Shown: one piece after another, positions 42,856 to 50,388 of the stretch
Layout: each line of letters opens with the position of its first letter
How positions within the stretch are numbered: the first letter of the stretch is position 1
DNA from: Fimenecus sp045594645
Lineage (GTDB): Bacteria; Bacillota; Clostridia; Oscillospirales; Acutalibacteraceae
Direction of reading: 5' to 3'
DNA: 64,000 nucleotides
Assembly: GCA_045594645.1 (NCBI GenBank)
Contig: JAZNYY010000059.1
Coordinates: 31,638-95,637 of the forward strand
Translations under genes and position numbers: made by a program
Notes under the pieces: generated by a model
What the model saw: only the letters and a program-made list of their open reading frames with translations
What the model was told of the DNA's origin: nothing
Database searches by the model: none

Positions 42856-42945
42856 CGGACAGAACAGGAGTTCTGTCACGCGTATTTTTCTCTCCCTCCG
42901 TCATTTTCTTACGAAAATGCCACCTCCCTCGTCAGAGGGAGGCAA
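42856..42945. repeat. Palindromic repeats between convergent genes
   Basis: GACAGAAC-agga-GTTCTGTC (42858), CATTTTC-ttac-GAAAATG (42902) and CCTCCCTC-gtca-GAGGGAGG (42923) stand in series. CTCCCTC at 42892 repeats the outer end. Confidence 0.72.
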
Positions 42946-42977
42946 AAAGAATATCTATATTAAGTTGATTTACCTTG

Positions 42978-44579
42978 TCAGCGGTCCCATTTGTCTGCTA
43001 ACGCATTAATCTGGTCGGTGAATTTTGCCAAATCCTTATTTGCACCACCGCGGTTATGCTCAATAACCAAAAGCAAGCGCTTGCCCGCCTGCAGAAGTCG
43101 CTGGAATGCGGCATTTGCTTTCTGTACAATTGGTTTAGTTCGTTTAATTTTTTCACGATTTCCACCATACAGACACTCTAAAGTAAGCAAATCATATTCT
43201 GCCGCGTTATACGGAGCAACTGCCTCACAACCGAGTGCATTTTTAATATCCTCGGCAAAAAGGTCGCAAACCTCATCATTACCGTGGTTTACAAACACCA
43301 TTTCGGGAGTTGGAGTAATATTTTTAAGCCAATCAAGCATCATATCGTGGTCGGCGTGACCGCTGATACCGTCCATCTGTTCAATATGAGCACGAACAGA
43401 AATCTCTTCACCGAAAAGCTTAACTGTGGGAACACCGTCTAAAAGCTTTGAGCCGATTGTACCCTCTGCCTGATAGCCTACAAAAAGGATTGTGCTGTCT
43501 TGACGCCACAAATTATGCTTTAAATGGTGGCGAATTCGACCTGCCTCGCACATACCCGACGCGGATAAAATAACCTTGGGTGTGGTATCCTCATTAATCA
43601 TTCGCGACTCTTCACTTGTGATTGACAAGTTAAGTCCGTTGAAAAGAATGGGATTTTTTCCCTCGTTTAAAAGCTCAAGGGTTTCTTCGTCATAATAATC
43701 AGTAAGCCCGCCCGAATAGATTTCAGTTGCCTCAACGGCTAAGGGGCTATCAACCCACACGGGAAAATTCGCGTGGCCTGAAATAAGATTATCTTCTTTG
43801 ATTTTGCGAATTAAATAAAGCATTTCCTGAGTTCTGCCAACTGCAAAGCAGGGCACAACCACATTACCGCCGCGGTCAAAGGTTGTCTGAATTATGCGAG
43901 TTAACTGTGCCACATAATCGGGGCGGTCACCGTGAAGTCGGTCGCCATATGTAGACTCAATTACAACTATATCTGCCTTTTCCGGCTTTTGCGGGTCACG
44001 GATAAGCGGTCTATTCACATTGCCCAAGTCACCCGAGAAAAGCAAGGTTTTTGTAACACCGTCTTCGGTGATTGTAAGCTCAATACTTGCAGAGCCCAAA
44101 AGATGCCCCGCATCAATAAAACGAGCCTTTACTCCCTCAAAAATTTCATATTCCTTGTTATAATCGCAGGGATTAAACATTTTAAGGGTTGCCGTAACAT
44201 CATCTGAAGTATAAAGAGGTGTATAAGGTGCGTCGCCGGTTCTTTTTGCTTTGCGGTTACGCCACTCCGCTTCAAACTCTTGAATGTGAGCAGAGTCCAT
44301 AAGCATAATTGAGCATAATTTATTGGTTGCAAGGGTGGTATAAATAGGCGCATCAAAGCCATTTGCAGTTAAAAATGGAATTTTACCCGAATGGTCAATA
44401 TGTGCGTGAGTTAAAAACACACAATCAATGGTATTGGGTGCTACAGGCAAATCGCAATTTTCATAAATATCTGCCCCCTGCTCCATTCCGCAATCCACAA
44501 GAATTCTCTTACCGCAAGCGGTAATCAGCGTGCAAGAGCCCGTTACCTCATGAGCCGCACCGAGAAATTGTATTTTCAT
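42978..44579 (-). CDS. Metallo-beta-lactamase-fold RNase-like protein (beta-CASP)
   Basis: A 533-residue MBL/beta-CASP protein. Motif 2 is FLTHAHIDHSG, motif 3 ARFIDAGHLLGSAS, motif 4 LFSGDLGN, the beta-CASP segment has PCFAVGRTQEMLYLI and ILSASGMCEAGRIRHH, and the last His is in GISGHADHDMM. It belongs to the CPSF73-like RNA endonuclease family of bacteria. The RNA target is unknown. GAGGTGAT precedes the ATG. Confidence 0.9.
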   Translation of the reverse strand: MKIQFLGAAHEVTGSCTLITACGKRILVDCGMEQGADIYENCDLPVAPNTIDCVFLTHAHIDHSGKIPFLTANGFDAPIYTTLATNKLCSIMLMDSAHIQEFEAEWRNRKAKRTGDAPYTPLYTSDDVTATLKMFNPCDYNKEYEIFEGVKARFIDAGHLLGSASIELTITEDGVTKTLLFSGDLGNVNRPLIRDPQKPEKADIVVIESTYGDRLHGDRPDYVAQLTRIIQTTFDRGGNVVVPCFAVGRTQEMLYLIRKIKEDNLISGHANFPVWVDSPLAVEATEIYSGGLTDYYDEETLELLNEGKNPILFNGLNLSITSEESRMINEDTTPKVILSASGMCEAGRIRHHLKHNLWRQDSTILFVGYQAEGTIGSKLLDGVPTVKLFGEEISVRAHIEQMDGISGHADHDMMLDWLKNITPTPEMVFVNHGNDEVCDLFAEDIKNALGCEAVAPYNAAEYDLLTLECLYGGNREKIKRTKPIVQKANAAFQRLLQAGKRLLLVIEHNRGGANKDLAKFTDQINALADKWDR

Positions 44580-44676
44580 AAAATCACCTCGTTTAGTCTT
44601 TATAATATAATTATATAGAAATATAAATTTTATTTAAACTGTCATTTTTCACATAAATTTGCTTGAATTTTTGACA

Positions 44677-44706
44677 TAAAAAATTTCGGGACTATCGCCC
44701 CGAAAC
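44677..44706 (-). terminator. Terminator of the Asn-rich small gene
   Basis: On the minus strand TTTCGGG and CCCGAAA pair and lead into TTTTTTATG. Confidence 0.82.
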
Positions 44707-44719
44707 TTTTTATAAATTG

Positions 44720-44884
44720 TTAGCGGTTGCCCTGTTTGTTCTCATTCTTTGATTCAGGGTATGCATTTGCATTTGAAAACTGATTATTTGTAGGAGTTTT
44801 CTTATTGTTGTTTTGCGCGTTATTTTTGTTGTTTTTGTTCTGCGCATTTTTTTTGCTGTTGTTATTGTTATTCTGATTATTCAT
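44720..44884 (-). CDS. Asn-rich 54-residue protein
   Basis: A tiny gene with a good GAGGTGAT ribosome site and its own terminator. The product begins MNNQNNNNNSKKNAQNKNNK and ends ENKQGNR; 23 of 54 residues are Asn, with Lys and Gln next. There is one aromatic patch, QFSNANAYPES. Low-complexity Asn/Gln/Lys proteins of this size in spore-formers include gamma-type small acid-soluble spore proteins, but no clear SASP motif is visible, so this is only a suggestion. It lies in the gap upstream of the MBL gene, on the same strand, 140 bases from it. Confidence 0.68.
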   Translation of the reverse strand: MNNQNNNNNSKKNAQNKNNKNNAQNNNKKTPTNNQFSNANAYPESKNENKQGNR

Positions 44885-44940
44885 TATTATCACCTCGCAA
44901 TAGTATTGTTGCCGAAGTTTAAAAAAATATTATATGCGGT

Positions 44941-44968
44941 TTGATTTTACAGAAATTTGTGATAAAAT
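44941..44968 (+). promoter_or_regulatory. Promoter of the acyltransferase-domain gene
   Basis: TTGATT, 16 bases, TAAAAT, about 28 bases before the ATG at 44997. Confidence 0.6.
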
Positions 44969-44996
44969 GAATTTATTAAATCACAGGAGAATTGAT

Positions 44997-45869
44997 ATGA
45001 TTAATTTTGAGCGTTCAAGAGAAATATTTTTAAAAATCTATCCAAGTGAAAATTTGACAGAAAAAATTGAAAAATACATAAAAAAACACAAGGTGAAAAT
45101 CAATATTTGTCTTGCCTTTTGCAATAAAAATCGTTGGGAGCCTTTTCTTAAGCAGAAACCGATGGTGAAATTAGCCCTTGTTTATGCTTTTTTACCTGTG
45201 GTTTGGGACAGATATAAAGAGAAAAACATCAGCGAAGAAATATTCTGGGACACAATGAGCGACATTAAAATCTGGATTGACGACCACCGAGAGCGCACGG
45301 GCGAAGACGGACTTTATGAGCTTCATTGGATTATGCACCATATGAATTTAAACATTTTCAAGCTTGGCAGACTGCAATATCAAAAGCTTTTCTGGTATTT
45401 TAAAACTCCGTACAGTAAAAACGGCGATAAGATTAATTTTGGCGATAAGATTATTAATATGCATATTCCCCGCGGTGAAAAATTGGATATTGAGGCTTGC
45501 GAAAAATCCTTACAAATGGCAAAGGAATTTTTTACAGAGCATTTTCCCGAATACCCAAACAATAAATTTATGTGCCATAGCTGGCTTTTGTATCCGAAAA
45601 ACAAGGATTTTATGCCCGCAGACAGTAACATTTTAAAATTCGCGAAATTTTTTCAAATTGTTGAAGAAAAAGAAACTCCGCAACAGACATATTTGTGGCT
45701 TTTCGGCATTAAGCTTAAAAATCCCGACCTTATGAAGAATAAAAAGGAAACGGGTAATTACGGATTTATCGAAAAATTACCGCAAAACACATCATTGCAA
45801 AAAAGCACCATTGAATATATAAAAAACGGCGGAACTTTCGGCGATGCGTTGGGAGTAATAATATTATAA
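44997..45869 (+). CDS. Acyltransferase-domain protein, GNAT-like (NAT_N/GNAT_C type)
   Basis: A 290-residue protein of the Firmicute family annotated as acyltransferase domain-containing. Recognisable blocks are GLYELHWIMHHMNLNIFKLGRLQYQ, NMHIPRGEKLDIEACEKSLQ, and FMCHSWLLYPKNKDFMPADSNILKFAKFF. The function is unknown beyond the fold assignment. AGGAG lies before ATG 44997; the longer frame starts inside the promoter. A perfect terminator follows. Confidence 0.8.
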   Translation: MINFERSREIFLKIYPSENLTEKIEKYIKKHKVKINICLAFCNKNRWEPFLKQKPMVKLALVYAFLPVVWDRYKEKNISEEIFWDTMSDIKIWIDDHRERTGEDGLYELHWIMHHMNLNIFKLGRLQYQKLFWYFKTPYSKNGDKINFGDKIINMHIPRGEKLDIEACEKSLQMAKEFFTEHFPEYPNNKFMCHSWLLYPKNKDFMPADSNILKFAKFFQIVEEKETPQQTYLWLFGIKLKNPDLMKNKKETGNYGFIEKLPQNTSLQKSTIEYIKNGGTFGDALGVIIL

Positions 45870-45898
45870 AAAAAGGATGCAAAAATGCATCCTTTTTT
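45867..45898. terminator. Bidirectional terminator
   Basis: AAAAAGGATGCA-aaaa-TGCATCCTTTTT lies between convergent genes and has T runs on both strands. Confidence 0.92.
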
Positions 45899-47239
45899 CT
45901 ATTCCATTTGTTCTATCAATGCGTCCGTATCTTTTAAGTTTATTCGTTTTGATGCTATGTAGGTTTTAAGTGATTTGCCATTCTCTGTTTTTTCTGTTGG
46001 GCTAAATTTGCCGTAGGTTGAGGTCATAATTGTGCCGTCGGCAAGAACCACATTTCCGCAATAGCCTGTATCTGAGCCTGCATAATATTCAGGCTCGGTC
46101 TGGTCATCGGTATAGATATGGGCAAGCTTAATTCTATACTGACCTTCTGTACCGTTTTTTAGGTCAGCGTAAGTTCCAACCCAAGCAACCCAACCCTCAC
46201 TTATCCAACCGCCCATTGTGGTTTCAAGCGCGTTACCTTCAGCCTTACTTCCTCTCTCGATTGAACGGAAGGTAATGAAAAGTCTGCCGTCTTGGGTGTA
46301 TTCTGCCTTGTGGCGTTCACCGTTAAGAGCAGCGGGAAGTTCTTTTGGGTCGCTCCAAGTTTTGCCCTCGTCAGTTGAAAAAGACACAAGAGAGTTCATA
46401 CGCTTACTGTTACTGCGTGAAATTAAACAAAGCTCGTCGCCTTTTCCCTGTTCTGAACGGATAACCTCGACCTCGCACATATTTGAAGCCAATTCAATTT
46501 CACGGTACTCTGCAAAATATTTTTCGGGTACGCTCCACTGCATACTGCCGTTTTCATCAAATGTGAGAATTGTTTTATAATTATAAAATTCGGCATCGTG
46601 GAAAAAGCCCATCCACTTATCTACAAACTCGCCGTTTTCTTTAAGCTGAGTAAGACTTGCCATTGCAACTATGGGGATAACGGAATTTTCACTTTCTAAA
46701 TCATAAAACCTCTCAAATTCTGACCAAGTTTCGCCCTCGTCAGTTGAAATTGAGCAGTTAAAGCCACCCAATGTTTCTTCTTCGCCCCACTTTGGATTTG
46801 CAGAAATCATAATAAGCTTATCCTCTGTTTTACCGTCAGTAAATTGCAAACGGTAAACTGTTGGAGTTTCCTGTGAATTTACCCAGCTTGTCGGAGTATT
46901 CTCTATACTTTCGGTCCAAGTGACACCGCCATCCGTACTGATTTTATTAAGCACCGCACCTTTGCCGTGACCTGCGGGGTACATTGTGAGAATATTTCCG
47001 TTTTTAAGAAGCACGGAATCCGGATGAGCCATATAATCCTTTGAAGCATCAACGGTTGAAAGAGTATAAAGGTATTCATATTCTGTGCCTTTAATATCGT
47101 CAGGCATAACGCTTAAATCAAGTGTTGGAATAGTATAGTCACTGCCTGTAAAAGCCAGAGGTTGTGGTTCTTTTTTGCAGCTTGTAAACAAAAGCGAAAT
47201 CATAATAAATGCAAGAAAAATACTAATTGCTTTTTTCAT
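45899..47239 (-). CDS. Sialidase-like BNR-repeat lipoprotein
   Basis: A 446-residue surface lipoprotein of the exo-sialidase/neuraminidase superfamily. The signal MKKAISIFLAFIMISLLFTSC ends at a lipobox Cys. Three Asp boxes are seen: STDGGVTWTE, STDEGETWSE and STDEGKTWSD. A FRSIERGSK arginine and an ETPTV segment fit the beta-propeller active site. Sialic acid as substrate is not proven, since related propellers act on other sugars. ATG 47239 follows AAGGAG by seven bases. It begins two bases after the Gfo/Idh gene, so the pair is co-transcribed. Confidence 0.8.
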   Translation of the reverse strand: MKKAISIFLAFIMISLLFTSCKKEPQPLAFTGSDYTIPTLDLSVMPDDIKGTEYEYLYTLSTVDASKDYMAHPDSVLLKNGNILTMYPAGHGKGAVLNKISTDGGVTWTESIENTPTSWVNSQETPTVYRLQFTDGKTEDKLIMISANPKWGEEETLGGFNCSISTDEGETWSEFERFYDLESENSVIPIVAMASLTQLKENGEFVDKWMGFFHDAEFYNYKTILTFDENGSMQWSVPEKYFAEYREIELASNMCEVEVIRSEQGKGDELCLISRSNSKRMNSLVSFSTDEGKTWSDPKELPAALNGERHKAEYTQDGRLFITFRSIERGSKAEGNALETTMGGWISEGWVAWVGTYADLKNGTEGQYRIKLAHIYTDDQTEPEYYAGSDTGYCGNVVLADGTIMTSTYGKFSPTEKTENGKSLKTYIASKRINLKDTDALIEQME

Positions 47240-47241
47240 AT

Positions 47242-48225
47242 TCATTCTCCTTTTTCTTCCGGATATTTCATATTCCAATCGTGTCGCAATGTTGTCATAA
47301 TGTTCATTACATCAATTGTATAGTCGAGCTTCATTGTGTTTTCACCTTTTAAAACGGCATTTTCCATATTCTCGATTTCATAGCAAAGGGCATTTTCAAG
47401 TTTGCCCGCTGTGATTTCTTCTATATGACCGTCATCGGTAAATGTGATTGTGGCTTTGTCGGCTCTTGGGTATTCAAAAATCTCGATATAAGCATTATCA
47501 TAGCAGATTGTTGCGCGTTTCGGTTGCTTTGAATGAAGTGAGAGCGTTACACTTGCCATTTCATTCTTTGAATTCTTTAAAATTATGCTTGACTGCTCAT
47601 CCGCACCCGTCGGGGCAAATTTCACTTGTGATTTTATATCACTTGGATATTCCGTCATAAACATTCGCACGCAAGAGAGTGCATAAACGCCGATATCAAG
47701 CAGCGCACCGCCTGCCAAATCCATATTAAAAAATCGGTTTGACATATCATACTCTTTATAACTGCCAAAATTCACTTGCGCAAGGTTAAATTTACCAAGC
47801 TTGCCCGAATTAATGATTTTTTCGAGTTCGTTATAAAGAGGCATATTGTAGATTGTCATTGCCTCGGCTAAAATGAGATTTTTTGAGTTTGCAAGCTCAA
47901 CGGCTTGATTTAATTCTTGAGAATTTAATGTGATTGCTTTTTCGCAAAGTATATGCTTGCCATTCTCAAGCGCTTTGAGGATATACTCAATATGCTTGTT
48001 ATGAGGTGTAGCGATATAGACTATATCCACATTTTTGTCCGTGAAGATTTCGTCGATATTTTCATAAACCTTTTTTATGTTGTATTTTTCGGCAAAGTCT
48101 ACTGCTTTTTCATATGTACGGTTAGCAACGGAATAAATTTTACCGCCCATTTGAATCATAGCTTTTGCAAAATCATTTGCAATACTGCCACAGCCTAAAA
48201 TTGCCCAGTTGAATTTATTTGGCAT
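47242..48225 (-). CDS. Gfo/Idh/MocA-family oxidoreductase
   Basis: A 327-residue NAD(P)-dependent sugar dehydrogenase-like protein. The Rossmann start is FNWAILGCGSIANDFAKAM, VYIATPHNKHIEY and GKHILCEKAITLNSQE carry the catalytic Lys of the EKP-like motif (here EKA), and GGALLDIGVYALSCVRM is the family substrate segment. ATG 48225 follows GGTGAT. It precedes the sialidase-like gene in one transcript and could oxidise a released sugar, which is inferred. Confidence 0.88.
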   Translation of the reverse strand: MPNKFNWAILGCGSIANDFAKAMIQMGGKIYSVANRTYEKAVDFAEKYNIKKVYENIDEIFTDKNVDIVYIATPHNKHIEYILKALENGKHILCEKAITLNSQELNQAVELANSKNLILAEAMTIYNMPLYNELEKIINSGKLGKFNLAQVNFGSYKEYDMSNRFFNMDLAGGALLDIGVYALSCVRMFMTEYPSDIKSQVKFAPTGADEQSSIILKNSKNEMASVTLSLHSKQPKRATICYDNAYIEIFEYPRADKATITFTDDGHIEEITAGKLENALCYEIENMENAVLKGENTMKLDYTIDVMNIMTTLRHDWNMKYPEEKGE

Positions 48226-48241
48226 AATTATCACCATTTGC

Positions 48242-48271
48242 ATTATATCATAAAAACCTATTCACAAACAA
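48242..48271 (-). promoter_or_regulatory. Promoter of the Gfo-sialidase operon
   Basis: On the minus strand TTGTTT, 18 bases, TATAAT. Confidence 0.6.
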
Positions 48272-48299
48272 GATGCTTTTCATTATTTGAGCGTAGATA

Positions 48300-48524
48300 A
48301 ATTTGAATTTGTCTGACTCGTTTATATGGTTATGCAATCTTGTAGGGGCGATTCACGAATCGCCCGTTTGTAGTTTAATTACACACTTCAGAACGGCCGC
48401 TTCATGAAGCGACCCTACATAGCATTGCGTTCTGTATTAGTGAGATATAAAATCGCGTCGCAGACCCTTCATTTTGCACTTTGCATTTTACATTTTGCAT
48501 TTCGACAAACTCCCAATTTGTCTC
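48300..48524. repeat. Composite dispersed element, copy 2 (inverted)
   Basis: The reverse complement of this stretch matches 10731-10958 over its whole length, including both end palindromes, the TGCAAAATG run, GGTCTGCGACGC and the two-hairpin core (48341-48419). The left core hairpin has one unpaired change (GGCCGC against GCGACC), while the other hairpin stays perfect. The 374-base gap between the genes at 48225 and 48600 otherwise holds only two promoters. Confidence 0.88.
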
Positions 48525-48553
48525 GTATTAATATTTCGACTGCAAGTTATTTA

Positions 48554-48582
48554 TTGATATATGTAAAAATTTATGATATTAT
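48554..48582 (+). promoter_or_regulatory. Promoter of the GH2 gene
   Basis: TTGATA, 17 bases, TATTAT, just before a GGTGAT ribosome site. Confidence 0.7.
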
Positions 48583-48599
48583 CAGCTTGGTGATGATTT

Positions 48600-50348
48600 A
48601 TGAGTATAAAAATTGCGAAATATCCAAATCCGCAATTCGCGAGGGATAAATTTCAAAATCTCGACGGCGAATGGGATTTTGGGTTTCAAAAGGCAAAAGC
48701 AGGCTTTAAATTTTCAACTGATGAAGCAAAAGCGGTTGAAATAAGAGAAAAGGATATTTACACCGATAAAATCAATGTACCTTTCTGCGTTGAAAGTGAG
48801 CTTTCGGGCATAGGCTACAAGGATTTTATCAATATGGTATGGTACAAGAAAACCATTGAAATCAAAAAAGACGGTAATTGTGTCTATCTTTGCTTTGGGG
48901 CGGCTGACCACTTAACAACCGTGCTTGTAAACGGCAAGCTTGCGGGCAGGCACAAGGGCGGTTACACATCATTTAAACTTGATATTACAGATTTGGCAAT
49001 TGACGGCGAAAATGAGATTTTTGTGCTTTGCGAGGACAATGTTAAAGACCGATTTGTAATCCGCGGTAAGCAGAGCGAATGGAAAAAGAGTCACGCTTGC
49101 GACTACACAAGAACTACGGGAATTTGGCAGAGTGTATATCTTCAGTATGTGCCGAAAAATCATGTTGAAGGCTTTAAAATTTACCCTGACCACAAAAACG
49201 GATTGGTAACTCTCAATATTAATCTTAAAGGCAAAGCAAATCTTTGCTGTGAAGCATTTTTCGACGGCAAAAGCGTTGGCAAGTCAGAATATCAGAATGC
49301 TTGCGGTAACGAGGTTGTGCAGATTGAATTAGATGAAACTCATCTTTGGGAGGTTGGCAACGGCACACTTTATGATTTGGTTATCACTTTTGGTGAGGAT
49401 AAGGTTTATTCATATTTTGGTTTAAGAAATGTGCGACTTGATGGTTACAAATTCTTAATCAACGAAAAGAGTGTATTCCAGCGTCTTGTTCTTGACCAAG
49501 GATTTTATAAAAATGGTGTTTATACTGCCCCAAGTGACGAAGATTTAATTAAAGACATTGAGCTTTCAATGGCACTCGGGTTTAACGGGGCAAGACTTCA
49601 TCAAAAGGTATTTGACCCGAAATTTTTGTATTACGCTGACCAACTCGGTTATATCGTATGGGGCGAATACGCCAACTGGGGACTTGATTACTCAGACCCC
49701 AAAAGCGTTGATGTATTCTTAAACGAATGGAAAGAGGCACTCGAGCGTGACTTTAATCACCCTGCAATTATCGGTTGGTGTCCTTTTAACGAAACTTGGA
49801 ATTACAAGGGCAGACACCAATATGACCCGTTACTTGCAACTGTTTATGACTACACAAAGGCTGTTGACAGCACTCGCCCCTGCATTGACACAAGCGGTAA
49901 TTTCCATGTGAAAACCGATATTTTTGACTTGCACGATTATAGCTATGATGTTGAATTCTTCAAGAAAAACTATGACCGTTTTATGACGGAGGATTATCTT
50001 TATCAGCATGTGCTTGTAGAAAACGGCGGAAGACAAGAATATAAAGGCGAGCCGGTATTTATAAGCGAATACGGTGGAATTAAATGGGTAAGCGATGAGT
50101 CAATCAAATCCTGGGGTTACGGCGAGGATGTTAAAACTCCCGAGGAATTTGCCGACAGATATGTGGGGCTTACCGATGTAATTATGAGCAATTACAAAAT
50201 GTTTGGATTCTGCTATACTCAGCTTTATGATATTGAGCAGGAACAAAACGGACTTTACACCTATGACCGCAAAAAGAAATTCAGCGATGAAATCTATGAA
50301 AGAATTATTGCGGTGAATACGCAAATTGCGGCAATAGAAAAGGAATAA
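48600..50348 (+). CDS. GH2-family glycosidase (beta-galactosidase/glucuronidase type)
   Basis: A 582-residue GH2 enzyme. The sugar-binding jelly-roll domain (NLDGEWDFGFQKA, PFCVESELSGIG, WYKKTIEI), an Ig-like domain and the barrel are present. The acid/base Glu is in WCPFNETWNYKG (about 396) and the nucleophile in FISEYGGI (about 489). No signal peptide is seen, so it acts inside the cell. The protein is shorter than LacZ and near the size of compact GH2 enzymes; activity is not assigned. It has its own promoter and terminator. Confidence 0.88.
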   Translation: MSIKIAKYPNPQFARDKFQNLDGEWDFGFQKAKAGFKFSTDEAKAVEIREKDIYTDKINVPFCVESELSGIGYKDFINMVWYKKTIEIKKDGNCVYLCFGAADHLTTVLVNGKLAGRHKGGYTSFKLDITDLAIDGENEIFVLCEDNVKDRFVIRGKQSEWKKSHACDYTRTTGIWQSVYLQYVPKNHVEGFKIYPDHKNGLVTLNINLKGKANLCCEAFFDGKSVGKSEYQNACGNEVVQIELDETHLWEVGNGTLYDLVITFGEDKVYSYFGLRNVRLDGYKFLINEKSVFQRLVLDQGFYKNGVYTAPSDEDLIKDIELSMALGFNGARLHQKVFDPKFLYYADQLGYIVWGEYANWGLDYSDPKSVDVFLNEWKEALERDFNHPAIIGWCPFNETWNYKGRHQYDPLLATVYDYTKAVDSTRPCIDTSGNFHVKTDIFDLHDYSYDVEFFKKNYDRFMTEDYLYQHVLVENGGRQEYKGEPVFISEYGGIKWVSDESIKSWGYGEDVKTPEEFADRYVGLTDVIMSNYKMFGFCYTQLYDIEQEQNGLYTYDRKKKFSDEIYERIIAVNTQIAAIEKE

Positions 50349-50354
50349 AATTTT

Positions 50355-50388
50355 AAGCAGTTTGGGGCGAACCTCAAACTGCTTTTTC
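50355..50388. terminator. Terminator between GH2 and feoB
   Basis: AAGCAGTTTG/CAAACTGCTT, 10 perfect base pairs, followed by TTTCTT on the plus strand. Confidence 0.85.

Noticed and set aside
44885..44940. Sigma-G-type promoter before the Asn-rich gene
   Set aside because: A CATATAATA stretch resembles a -10 box, but no matching -35 element stands at the right distance.
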